Below are positions 6,977 through 14,431 of a DNA stretch of 16,441 nt, piece after piece (position 1 is the first letter of the stretch; every line of letters begins with the position of its first letter). The notes beneath the pieces were generated by a model. The model did no database searches. It was given only the letters and a program-made list of their open reading frames with translations, and had not been told where the DNA came from. The position numbers and the translations under genes were made by a program. Origin of the DNA: Peptococcaceae bacterium (GTDB taxonomy: Bacteria > Bacillota > Peptococcia > Peptococcales > Peptococcaceae); NCBI GenBank assembly GCA_017383785.1, contig JAFNVD010000044.1:1-16441 (forward strand), in the 5' to 3' direction.

Positions 6977-8488
6977 TTAAACACCTTGTTTGAATACGGT
7001 CGGAATATACGCAATGATGTCCCCCGCTTTACTGCTTACTTCACCAATTGTCTCAGCTACCAGCTGCCCGGCTCTGCCGTGCAAATAAACAGCTATACAA
7101 CACGCATCTTCCGGTTTCATCCCTTGTGCCAACATAGCACCAATGATACCGGACAGCACATCTCCACTGCCGGCTACTGCCAATGACGGACTATCAGTAA
7201 TATTCATATACAAACGCCCATCCGGTGTTGCAACAACAGTATTGGCACCTTTCAGCACCACCCATACACCATGCTCTTGTGCGAAAGACTGTGCTACCTC
7301 CAAACGGTGCTGCTGAATATATTCTGTAGAAAGACCGGTTAGTCTAGCCATCTCACCCGGATGCGGCGTCAGGATTACTTGACAATCACTATCCTTTACT
7401 TCATCCAGCCAGTATTCTGCTACATTAAGTGCATCCGCATCTACAACTACACCACAACTTCCTGCCTGTAAGACTTCCAACATCATCATGCCGGTACGTT
7501 CTGTAGCACCCATGCCCGGCCCAATCACAACCGCAGACTTACCTGGCAAGAGATGCTGCACACTATCTTCTTGTACAGGATGCACCATAGCCTCAGGTAT
7601 ATTCACAGCTACATGCATCTGAATAGAGTCAGGCACAGCACAACTAACAAGCCCTACACCGGAACGCAATGCCGCTTGGGCTGCTAACGTAATGGCTCCA
7701 CTCATACCCATAGAACCGCCAAGCATCAATAAATGACCGTATGTGCCTTTATGACTTTCTCTACTGCGCACTGTCTGGCAACGCTGCAAATAGGTTTGAT
7801 CAATAATACTGCAATTCAAGTCCAATGACTGATAAATTTCCTGTGGGATACCGATATCTTTTACCACAACTTTGCCGCAATATTTCAAACCTTTATTCAT
7901 ATAATGTCCACATTTTGGCTGCGCTAATGCCACAGTATAATCAGCCTTAATGCATTTTCCCCACAGTTCCCCTGTATCGCTGTTGAGCCCAGATGGTACA
8001 TCTATCGCTACTTTGATACAGCTGCGACGATTGATAATTTCTATTACCTGCTCTGTTTTTCCGGTTACTTCACGGCTCGTACCTGTACCCAACAATGCAT
8101 CAACCAAAATGTCGCTGTAATTCACTGTCACTTTGAATAAGTGCATGCTGTTTTCGCTATCCAGCAAGTACAATTTTACAGGCAATCGAGATAAAATCTC
8201 ATAGTTGCGTTGTGTACTTGGAGACAGTTCGCGCTCTGCCAACAAAAACACTTTTACCGGAACGCCTAACATATGCAGATAACGAGCTACTACCAGCCCG
8301 TCTCCACCATTGTTGCCAGCACCCGCCAAAATAGTTACGGTTTTTTCGGACAAATCATCAAATTGCTCCTGCAGAAAATCCGCCACTGCCTTCCCGGCGT
8401 TTTCCATTAATACAATTTCCGGAATACCTAGTTCTTCTATTGTTTTGCGATCAACCTGCCGCATTTGCTCTGCTGTTACAAGATACAT
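6977..8488 (-). CDS. nnr: Bifunctional NAD(P)H-hydrate epimerase / ADP-dependent dehydratase
   Basis: Repairs NADHX and NADPHX, the damaged hydrated forms of NAD(P)H. The N-terminal YjeF_N domain (about 1-220) is the epimerase, with VLMENAGKAVADF (26-38), AGAGNNGGDGLVVARY (55-70), VDALLGTG (129-136) and AIDVPSGLNSDTG (161-173). The C-terminal domain (about 240-503) is the ADP-dependent dehydratase of the ribokinase-like fold, with HKGTYGHLLMLGGS (246-259), IGPGMG (322-327), DADALN (350-355), LTPHPGEMARL (373-383) and the catalytic-aspartate loop AGSGDVLSG (439-447, D443). All motifs are intact in both halves. The ATG at 8488 lies one base after the acpS stop. Its GAGGAG ribosome site is in the last acpS codons, so translation is coupled. 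Confidence 0.97.
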   Translation of the reverse strand: MYLVTAEQMRQVDRKTIEELGIPEIVLMENAGKAVADFLQEQFDDLSEKTVTILAGAGNNGGDGLVVARYLHMLGVPVKVFLLAERELSPSTQRNYEILSRLPVKLYLLDSENSMHLFKVTVNYSDILVDALLGTGTSREVTGKTEQVIEIINRRSCIKVAIDVPSGLNSDTGELWGKCIKADYTVALAQPKCGHYMNKGLKYCGKVVVKDIGIPQEIYQSLDLNCSIIDQTYLQRCQTVRSRESHKGTYGHLLMLGGSMGMSGAITLAAQAALRSGVGLVSCAVPDSIQMHVAVNIPEAMVHPVQEDSVQHLLPGKSAVVIGPGMGATERTGMMMLEVLQAGSCGVVVDADALNVAEYWLDEVKDSDCQVILTPHPGEMARLTGLSTEYIQQHRLEVAQSFAQEHGVWVVLKGANTVVATPDGRLYMNITDSPSLAVAGSGDVLSGIIGAMLAQGMKPEDACCIAVYLHGRAGQLVAETIGEVSSKAGDIIAYIPTVFKQGV

Positions 8489-8489
8489 G

Positions 8490-8864
8490 TTATTCCTCCT
8501 CTATAATCGCCGTCGCAATGGCATAGGCTTCTGAATGACTTAAACTAATGTGTACACGCACAAAACCATGCTCCGTGGCAAATATTTGTGCCGCTCCATG
8601 TAATATAACCTGTGGCTGACCGGAAGATTGATTGAGTACCTCTATATCTGTCAATCCAATTCTACCAAGGCCTGTTCCCATTGCTTTGCTAACCGCTTCT
8701 TTCGCCGCAAACCGTGCAGCAAAAGATTGCCATGGATTTCTTTTTCGCTGACAATAGGCAATTTCCTTTTCTGTATATACTTTTTGTAAAAACCGCGGAT
8801 TTTTTTCTATTGCTTTTTGAATCCGGCTGATTTCTACCATGTCTGTCCCAATGCCAAAAATCAT
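8490..8864 (-). CDS. acpS: Holo-[acyl-carrier-protein] synthase
   Basis: Transfers the 4'-phosphopantetheine arm of CoA to a serine of acyl carrier protein, which activates it for fatty acid synthesis. The 124 residues match the family length. Motifs are IFGIGTDMVEISRI (2-15, Mg2+ ligand D8), SFAARFAAKEAVSKAMGTG (47-65, with E56 the second acidic ligand) and the C-terminal HISLSHSEAYAIA. Its ATG overlaps the glmM stop (ATGA, 8864-8861), and no strong ribosome site precedes it. It is probably translated by ribosomes finishing glmM. Its own last codons (three Glu) carry the ribosome site for nnr. Confidence 0.97.
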   Translation of the reverse strand: MIFGIGTDMVEISRIQKAIEKNPRFLQKVYTEKEIAYCQRKRNPWQSFAARFAAKEAVSKAMGTGLGRIGLTDIEVLNQSSGQPQVILHGAAQIFATEHGFVRVHISLSHSEAYAIATAIIEEE

Positions 8865-10213
8865 GGTGTGCTCATCACCACTTTTACTACATCTGCAATC
8901 TCATTTGCCAAGCGTTCAATTTGCTCCTGTTTTTTACCTTCTACCATCACACGCAACAAGTTTTCTGTGCCGGATGCACGTACCAGTACGCGTCCTGTAT
9001 CCCCTAATTCTGCTTCTGCCTTATCGATAGCAGCTTTGATTTCCGCTTTGTTTTCCCAGCCTTGTTTTTGTTTTACCGGTACATTGATTAAAATCTGTGG
9101 ATATTGTTCCATTTCATTGGCCAAAGCAGATAATTTACGTTTACTTTGTTTCAGAATCTGCAACAATTTCACACTGCTTAAAATCCCATCCCCAGTGGTG
9201 TTGTCCATACCAAATACAATATGGCCGGATTGTTCACCACCAAGCACGGCACCGCTTTCTTTCATGCCTTCGATAACATAACGGTCTCCTACTGCTGTTT
9301 CCAATGTTTGAATGCCACGTTCTTTACACGCCACTTTTAGCCCAAGGTTGCTCATCACTGTAATCACGATGGTGTTTTCTTTAAGTAGGCCTTCTTTGTC
9401 TAAATAACTGCCAAAAATCAGCAATAATTTATCGCCATCTACCACATTGCCTTCTTCATCGACTGCCAGCAGACGATCAGCGTCACCATCATAGGCAATC
9501 CCTAAATCTGCTTCTTCTCGTACTACAGCTTTCCGCAACTGTTCCAAATGAGTAGAACCACAGCCATCATTGATATTGATGCCATCGGGCTTGCAGGAAA
9601 TCGCTACAACATCCGCACCTAAAGAGCGTAATAATTTCGGTGCAATATAACTAGCTGCACCATTAGCACAGTCTGCCACTACACGAATTCCATTAAAATC
9701 TCCATCGACTTTGCTCTGAATAAAATGTGCATATTTATCTGCAGCTTCGTCATATGGGATCACACGTCCTACATTAGCACCGGTTGGATTCGGGATATCC
9801 ATCAAACCATTTTCAATGACTTCTTCGATAGCGCGTTCCATTTCATCAGGCAGCTTTGTACCTAATGGACTAAAGAATTTAATACCATTGTCCTGATATG
9901 GATTATGCGATGCAGAAATTACTACACCGGCCATACAGTTCAACATACGTGTTAATACCGCTACTGCCGGTGTTGGTATTACGCCGGCCTGGTATACATT
10001 GACTCCGGTAGAGCAAATACCGGCAATCAGACTTGCTTCCAACATATCACCGGAAATACGAGTATCTTTCCCAATCACCATCGCCAACTCTTTATCGGGT
10101 AATCCGTCTCTTTTTAATACAAACGCTGCTGCTCTGCCCAGCTGATACGCTAGTTCGGCTGTCAGCACTACATTGGCTTCGCCACGTACACCATCAGTTC
10201 CAAATAATTTCAT
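8861..10213 (-). CDS. glmM: Phosphoglucosamine mutase
   Basis: Converts glucosamine-6-phosphate to glucosamine-1-phosphate on the way to UDP-GlcNAc, for peptidoglycan. The 450 residues match the family length. The phosphoserine loop is VVISASHNPYQDNGIKFF (catalytic S102), the Mg2+ loop is YDGDADRL (241-248), the sugar-binding loop is GGEQSGHIVF (325-334), and the phosphate-binding loop is VRASGTENLLRV (411-422). The start MKLFGTDGVRG is canonical and is preceded by a perfect AGGAGGT (10227-10221) at a spacing of 7. It lies 29 bases after ybbR in the widespread cdaA-cdaR-glmM arrangement. In Bacillus and Lactococcus, GlmM binds CdaA and lowers c-di-AMP synthesis. That interaction is likely here but is not visible in the sequence. 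Confidence 0.98.
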   Translation of the reverse strand: MKLFGTDGVRGEANVVLTAELAYQLGRAAAFVLKRDGLPDKELAMVIGKDTRISGDMLEASLIAGICSTGVNVYQAGVIPTPAVAVLTRMLNCMAGVVISASHNPYQDNGIKFFSPLGTKLPDEMERAIEEVIENGLMDIPNPTGANVGRVIPYDEAADKYAHFIQSKVDGDFNGIRVVADCANGAASYIAPKLLRSLGADVVAISCKPDGININDGCGSTHLEQLRKAVVREEADLGIAYDGDADRLLAVDEEGNVVDGDKLLLIFGSYLDKEGLLKENTIVITVMSNLGLKVACKERGIQTLETAVGDRYVIEGMKESGAVLGGEQSGHIVFGMDNTTGDGILSSVKLLQILKQSKRKLSALANEMEQYPQILINVPVKQKQGWENKAEIKAAIDKAEAELGDTGRVLVRASGTENLLRVMVEGKKQEQIERLANEIADVVKVVMSTP

Positions 10214-10242
10214 AGGGATAACCTCCTATATCATTCATGTTT

Positions 10243-11250
10243 CTATTCGCTCTGCATTTCAGTTGTAACAAATTCGCCTGCGTCAGGCAACATAGACATT
10301 GCTTCTGCCTCTAATGTTACTGTCACCACTTGTGGTGATACCGACTGTAAGGATTTCTGAGCTGTTTCGTTGGATGTCTCTACCTGCACCGGCAATGTAT
10401 ATGTCCCTTCTGCGAGACCGGTACAATCCACATAAAATAGCACCGTATCCAAAAGTGGTTGTGTTGCTAGCCATTCTGCATTCCCATTTAACACAAACGA
10501 AACTTTCTCAGGATTCATAACACAAGCCAACCCGTCGGCAATATTTTTGGCTACAATGTTGGCCTCCAGTTTACGCTCATCTTGTATCGGCTGCACATAC
10601 AAACGCACTGCAATTTCTGCATCTGCACGAAATTCGGTGCTATCTGTCTGTGCTGTGACACCTTCCGGAAGCTGCAAGATGCCCAACAGCTCTTTATCGG
10701 CCGTCATCCCGGAAATATCAATCGGCACAGTTTCCACTGCATTGATATCAGCAAGCAAACTGCTTTTCCCCTGAATAATCACGCGATCCGGCTGTATATC
10801 CGTATGCTGTAGCTCATAATACGGTGCTACGGCACCATTGGTGCGCAAATACACCGGTACTTCTTTTTGCAGAATCTGATCAACTACAACAGTTACTTTA
10901 TCCGGTGTATAGGTAAAACGATCTACTACCGCCGTACTGCTTACTTGCACCGGATAAGATCCGCTTCCAGTATAAGCTCCTGCTAAATCTACCGTAGCCG
11001 TAAAGTCATCACTGCGCAAGCTCATAATATCGGTTTCATTACCCTTCACCGTAATTTGCACCGACTGTCCGGCGTTTTCTACTACATATCCGGACACAAG
11101 ATTTACATAGCGGACAGGGATTGTAAGCTGACGCTCTTTCAATGGATTTTCCTGCGCATCTGCATAAAACCACAACAACACTGCACATACCAGTGCAACG
11201 ATTTTCAACAGATTATCATTTTGCTTCTGACTGGTCGTTTTTGCTGTCAT
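10243..11250 (-). CDS. cdaR: YbbR-domain protein, CdaR-like regulator of c-di-AMP synthesis
   Basis: A 335-residue membrane-anchored protein. A short basic N-terminus is followed by one hydrophobic segment at about 14-30 (LLKIVALVCAVLLWFYA), then a long extracytoplasmic part made of YbbR-type beta repeats. The repeats are recognisable by recurring patterns such as IPVRYVNL, VPVYLRTNG and VTVTLEAE. In Bacillus, Listeria and others, CdaR binds CdaA at the membrane and modulates its activity. The ATG at 11250 follows GGAGGGGG closely, so the 35-base overlap with the end of cdaA seems real. The C-terminus is acidic and low in complexity. The family is confident; the regulatory role rests on the conserved gene order. 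Confidence 0.92.
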   Translation of the reverse strand: MTAKTTSQKQNDNLLKIVALVCAVLLWFYADAQENPLKERQLTIPVRYVNLVSGYVVENAGQSVQITVKGNETDIMSLRSDDFTATVDLAGAYTGSGSYPVQVSSTAVVDRFTYTPDKVTVVVDQILQKEVPVYLRTNGAVAPYYELQHTDIQPDRVIIQGKSSLLADINAVETVPIDISGMTADKELLGILQLPEGVTAQTDSTEFRADAEIAVRLYVQPIQDERKLEANIVAKNIADGLACVMNPEKVSFVLNGNAEWLATQPLLDTVLFYVDCTGLAEGTYTLPVQVETSNETAQKSLQSVSPQVVTVTLEAEAMSMLPDAGEFVTTEMQSE

Positions 11251-12067
11251 TTGTCCCCCTCCATTTCTGAATCATTGCACTAAACGTGAATGTGTCCTCC
11301 ACTTCCATTTTAAGCCTTGTCATCAAAATCTGGCGCAACTGTTTTTCTGTTATATTATAATGTAATTCTCCATGTTCCGCCACGGAAACAGCACCGGTTT
11401 CCTCCGAAACAATGCATACAATGGCGTCACTTACCTCCGACAACCCAATTCCGGCACGGTGACGTGTACCAAGAGATTTGCTGATATCCTTTTTTTCACT
11501 TAAAGGCAGATAGCAACTCGCTGCCAGAATGGTATCATCTTTAATAATTACCGCACCATCGTGCAATGGTGTATTGACGATAAAAATATTACCTAATAGC
11601 TGTTGACTCAGCGCACCATCAATCTTAATCCCGGTATCCACATATTCATTTAACCCAACTTCCTGTTGCAATGCAATCAATGCACCTGTATGACTTCGTC
11701 CGGCATCCATCAAAAACGGCACCAATTGGTTGACAACATGCTCTACCGCTGCATCTTCACGATTCTTGCGATTTCCCGGAATCAAAGTACTATTGCCCAG
11801 CTGCTCCAAAAACTTGCGCAGTTCAGGCTGAAATACTACCGGTATGGCAATTAACAGCAAGGTCTGCACTTGGTCAAGAATCCAAGTAACCGTTGTCAAT
11901 TGCAAAAGGCGACACAGCACATTCAAAATCAATAACAGCGCTATCCCTTTTAAAAGCTGTTCTGCACGTGTACCGCGCACCATAGATATAATTTTATAAA
12001 TCAAAATCGCCACAATCGCAATGTCTAATATGGCAATCGGGTGAAAAAGCTGTGTGATATCAATCAT
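11216..12067 (-). CDS. cdaA: Diadenylate cyclase CdaA
   Basis: Membrane enzyme that condenses two ATP into c-di-AMP, an essential messenger for potassium, osmotic and cell-wall homeostasis in many Firmicutes. The 283 residues show three hydrophobic segments (about 10-29, 37-56 and 60-80). These are followed by a linker and the cytoplasmic DAC domain with both signature motifs: DGA (170-172, in NTPLHDGAVII) and RHR (202-204, in LGTRHRAGIG). The tail after about 270 is charged and probably disordered. I chose the ATG at 12067 because AGGAG (12080-12076) lies eight bases ahead. The longer frame beginning at 12103 would include that site. It is the first gene of a nine-gene leftward operon. Confidence 0.97.
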   Translation of the reverse strand: MIDITQLFHPIAILDIAIVAILIYKIISMVRGTRAEQLLKGIALLLILNVLCRLLQLTTVTWILDQVQTLLLIAIPVVFQPELRKFLEQLGNSTLIPGNRKNREDAAVEHVVNQLVPFLMDAGRSHTGALIALQQEVGLNEYVDTGIKIDGALSQQLLGNIFIVNTPLHDGAVIIKDDTILAASCYLPLSEKKDISKSLGTRHRAGIGLSEVSDAIVCIVSEETGAVSVAEHGELHYNITEKQLRQILMTRLKMEVEDTFTFSAMIQKWRGTNDSKNDQSEAK

Positions 12068-12181
12068 TGCTATATCTCCTTTGCTCCTATAATATAATTT
12101 CAATATAAGAACTTATAATAGCCCAATAAAATAATACATTCCCATTTTCCAAAGAAAATAGCTTTTATCTGAAGCAATATC

Positions 12182-12190
12182 TGTTATAAT
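12182..12190 (+). promoter_or_regulatory. Candidate extended -10 promoter for the DUF881-Sbp-DUF881 cassette
   Basis: TGTTATAAT is a perfect TATAAT (12185-12190) preceded by the TGn extension. No good -35 box lies 16-18 bp upstream, which is common for extended -10 promoters. The leader to the ATG at 12406 would be about 210 nt, so a closer promoter may also exist. Confidence 0.4.
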
Positions 12191-12220
12191 ATATACAGTA
12201 GTCTACTGCTACATTATAGC
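12183..12220. promoter_or_regulatory. Palindrome centred between two face-to-face promoters, possible operator
   Basis: CAGTAG (12196-12201), one T, then CTACTG (12203-12208) form a perfect dyad. Outside it, GTTATAAT (12183-12190) mirrors ATTATAGC (12213-12220) with one T-G pair. The two outer arms are the -10 boxes of the two opposing promoter candidates. A protein bound to the central dyad would cover both predicted transcription starts. The palindrome could also fold as an RNA hairpin near the 5' end of either transcript. Confidence 0.4.
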
Positions 12221-12242
12221 TTATTTTACCGCATGCTACCAA
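12213..12242 (-). promoter_or_regulatory. Candidate promoter of the cdaA operon
   Basis: On the minus strand TTGGTA (12242-12237, four of six consensus bases) and a perfect TATAAT (12218-12213) are 18 bp apart. The predicted start is near 12206, giving a leader of about 140 nt before the cdaA ATG at 12067. It faces and overlaps the candidate promoter of the divergent cassette. Confidence 0.5.
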
Positions 12243-12405
12243 CTTTTTTTGCAATTTATTATAAATATCTTTTACTTTCATCGTTTTAAATGATTTTTGA
12301 CTAAAATACATTAAAGTTAAAAAAAATGCATCTTTTGCGTTGTGTTTTGCGTCTAATAGTAATGGGACTTATTTCATACACTTTATTCAGAGAGGAGCAG
12401 CATTC

Positions 12406-13158
12406 ATGCGTCAATCACATATACCAAAATGGATTCCGACAGTTAGTATCATGTGTTTACTATTAGGATTATTTCTATCATGGGAATTCCAAGTACAGGC
12501 TGCTATAAGAGAAGCAACTGCTGACCATCGAGTGGAAACTATGGTTTCTCTGGTTACAAATCTAGAATCAGAAAATGCGGCATTGGAAACACAGCTCGCC
12601 TCCGTGCGACAAGAAACAGATACTATCATTATGAATTCCAGTTCTAGTGAAACACAGCTGGCAACACAGCAGCACCAGCTTACACAGCTGCAAATTCGAG
12701 CAGGGTTAACAGCTTTGGAAGGACCGGGCGTAACAATTACATTAGATGACAACAAAAATATTTTGATTGGCGATGACCCTAACCGTTACGTCATCCATTA
12801 CGAAAACCTTTTGTTCATCATAAACGATCTGCGTAATGCCGGAGCAGAAGCTATCAGCATCAATGGACAACGTATCGTTGTATCATCTGAAATTCGCTGT
12901 GTTGGTAATGTAATTCTCATTAATACCACACGACTGGCTCCGCCATTTGAAATCTCTGCTATCGGAAATCCGACCACATTAGCAGAAGCAATTGAATATA
13001 GCAGCACATATCAGCAACTGCAGCTGTCCGGCTTCCCGGTAAGCTGCAAAGCAACTGATATTCACAGTACAAACATCAAAGTACCTGCCTATACCGGCAG
13101 TTTCTCTACCAAAGCACTTTCACATGAACAATCACTTGACTTAGAGGAGGGAGCATAA
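12406..13158 (+). CDS. DUF881 membrane-anchored protein, first of two
   Basis: A 250-residue protein of the DUF881 (YlxW/YlxX-like) family, function unknown. A basic N-terminus leads into one membrane segment at about 11-32 (IPTVSIMCLLLGLFLSWEF), so the rest is outside the membrane. A Gln/Glu-rich coiled-coil-like stretch covers about 40-98. The globular DUF881 part starts near GLTALEGPGVTITLDD (100-115) and includes INDLRNAGAEAISINGQRI (139-157), CVGNVILIN (165-173) and PFEISAIGNP (180-189). The ATG at 12406 has GAGGAG (12392-12397) eight bases before it; an in-frame start at 12340 would include that site. It is the first gene of a cassette with sbp and a second DUF881 gene, and only three bases separate it from sbp. 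Members in other Firmicutes often lie near cell-division genes. Confidence 0.88.
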   Translation: MRQSHIPKWIPTVSIMCLLLGLFLSWEFQVQAAIREATADHRVETMVSLVTNLESENAALETQLASVRQETDTIIMNSSSSETQLATQQHQLTQLQIRAGLTALEGPGVTITLDDNKNILIGDDPNRYVIHYENLLFIINDLRNAGAEAISINGQRIVVSSEIRCVGNVILINTTRLAPPFEISAIGNPTTLAEAIEYSSTYQQLQLSGFPVSCKATDIHSTNIKVPAYTGSFSTKALSHEQSLDLEEGA

Positions 13159-13161
13159 TAT

Positions 13162-13608
13162 ATGGTTTGGTTGATTCCTATATGCGCACTGGCGCTGGGC
13201 ATTATGCTCGGTTCCATTTTATCGTTTCAAATTCCACTTTGGATGGCAAAATACTTATCTATTGCAGTACTGGCAGCCTTAGACTCCGTACTTGGCGGTG
13301 TACGCGGTATCTACGAAGATAACTTCAACGGGGTTGTACTGCTTACCGGTTTTGTTTCCAATGCACTCTTAGCAGCTCTGCTGGCATTTCTCGGAGACCA
13401 GCTTAGTGTAGATTTATATATGGCTGCGGTGTTCGTATTTGGTATTCGTATATTTAATAATTTAGCTACGATTCGTCACTATATCGTGTCCGCTCTTCTC
13501 AAACGTCATAATATGCATGCTACAATCGGCGAAGAACATAGCTTAGAACGTACCAACACCATACAAGATGCCATCAACAGCACCTTAGAAAATGATATCA
13601 AGCACTAA
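13162..13608 (+). CDS. sbp: Small basic protein family (Sbp, DUF1290) membrane protein
   Basis: A 148-residue polytopic membrane protein of the Sbp/DUF1290 family, of unknown function. Hydrophobic segments lie at about 2-22, 31-46, 57-78 and 84-98. The family signature is LAALDSVLGGVRGIYED (37-53) with VLLTGFVSN (59-67) and FVFGIRIFNNLATIR (91-105). The core ends near residue 115. The last 30 or so residues form a polar tail, making this protein longer than the 110-120 residues I recall as usual. A strong GAGGAGGGAG site (13144-13153), inside the last codons of the preceding gene, serves the ATG at 13162. The position between two DUF881 genes suggests that the three products form one membrane complex, which is inference. 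Confidence 0.9.
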   Translation: MVWLIPICALALGIMLGSILSFQIPLWMAKYLSIAVLAALDSVLGGVRGIYEDNFNGVVLLTGFVSNALLAALLAFLGDQLSVDLYMAAVFVFGIRIFNNLATIRHYIVSALLKRHNMHATIGEEHSLERTNTIQDAINSTLENDIKH

Positions 13609-13651
13609 TTGCATCAATACATCAAGGATTTAGAAAGGAGTGTCTGAAGTA

Positions 13652-14350
13652 ATGAAGAAGAAAATTCATGGATGGCAAATTTATTTGGCCGTCACCTTTA
13701 TATTGCTCGGTTTGTTGATTTCCACACAAATTCAGACACAAAACCGTCTGGATTCCGATTTAGCCAGTCAGTCTGCCAGTGATTTGACCATTATGGTAAA
13801 AAATCTGACTGACCGTCGCCTATTACTGACTGAAGAACTAGCTGAAGCCGAATACAATTTAGAACTCTATCAAGAAGAATATCTCGATGATTCTCTACTA
13901 TTGGAGAAAATGAATAACGATATCGCACGTTTGGAGCTCATCAACGGCACCATTCCGGCAAAAGGGCCTGGTATTGTAATCACTGTCTCAGGGCACCTGC
14001 TAGCCTCTGATTTAGCTGTACTGGTAAACGAGTTTTGGGCTGCCGGAGCTGAAGCGGTGGCGATTAATGATGTACGAATTACACCATATAGCGGATTTGA
14101 CTATATCGGCACCAGCACTGCTACGTATCTTACCTGCGGAGGAGAAGTGCTGACAGAACCTATCATATTACAAGCTGTTGGAAACAGCGCCACATTAGAA
14201 CGTAGCATTGTAATGCCTGGCGGAATCGCAGACAACCTAGAAGTATATCAGGTTTATCTAGATATCCAACACACTGACGATTTGCATTTACCTGCAGTAC
14301 CGTCTCAACCACAGTTGCAATACGGTAAAGTCCCGGAAAAAACGGAATAA
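13652..14350 (+). CDS. DUF881 membrane-anchored protein, second of two
   Basis: A 232-residue DUF881 protein with the same plan as the first: a short basic N-terminus, a membrane segment at about 8-26 (WQIYLAVTFILLGLLIS), a charged coiled-coil-like stretch (about 40-97) and the DUF881 globular part. The latter includes IPAKGPGIVITVSG (101-114), NEFWAAGAEAVAINDVRI (126-143), YLTCGGEVLTEPIILQAVGN (159-178) and the ATLER turn (180-184). The two DUF881 proteins are clearly diverged paralogues, not recent copies. I chose the ATG at 13652, which has AAAGGAG (13634-13640) 11 bases ahead. The GTG at 13640 overlaps that site. The gene ends about 34 bases before a strong terminator. Function is unknown. 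Confidence 0.86.
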   Translation: MKKKIHGWQIYLAVTFILLGLLISTQIQTQNRLDSDLASQSASDLTIMVKNLTDRRLLLTEELAEAEYNLELYQEEYLDDSLLLEKMNNDIARLELINGTIPAKGPGIVITVSGHLLASDLAVLVNEFWAAGAEAVAINDVRITPYSGFDYIGTSTATYLTCGGEVLTEPIILQAVGNSATLERSIVMPGGIADNLEVYQVYLDIQHTDDLHLPAVPSQPQLQYGKVPEKTE

Positions 14351-14383
14351 TCTAATGGATAAAAACAACTCACAAGAACGCAA

Positions 14384-14420
14384 AAAAGCATTCAGGGAAA
14401 TCTCCCTGAATGCTTTTATT
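14384..14420. terminator. Strong bidirectional intrinsic terminator between DUF881 cassette and symporter gene
   Basis: A perfect 15-bp stem pairs 14384-14398 (AAAAGCATTCAGGGA) with 14403-14417 (TCCCTGAATGCTTTT) around the 4-nt loop AATC. A-rich sequence on the left (14382-14387) and T-rich sequence on the right allow it to stop transcripts from both sides. It fills most of the 81-base convergent gap. Confidence 0.9.
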
Positions 14421-14431
14421 TGTCTTACAAC

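Larger units (their letters stand above)
12068..12405. other. 338-base divergent intergenic region between cdaA and the DUF881 cassette
   Basis: Very A+T-rich, with no credible reading frame. It holds a pair of overlapping, oppositely directed promoter candidates around a palindrome near 12202. It also contains a direct repeat TTTTGCGT (12333-12340 and 12345-12352) close to the first DUF881 gene, and the ribosome sites of both flanking genes. The rest is A/T-rich sequence with several partial -10-like words that cannot be ranked by eye. Confidence 0.6.

Noticed and set aside
12297..12302. TTGACT as the -35 box of a promoter for the DUF881 cassette
   Set aside because: Five of six consensus bases, but no acceptable -10 box lies 16-18 bp downstream; that position is a run of A.
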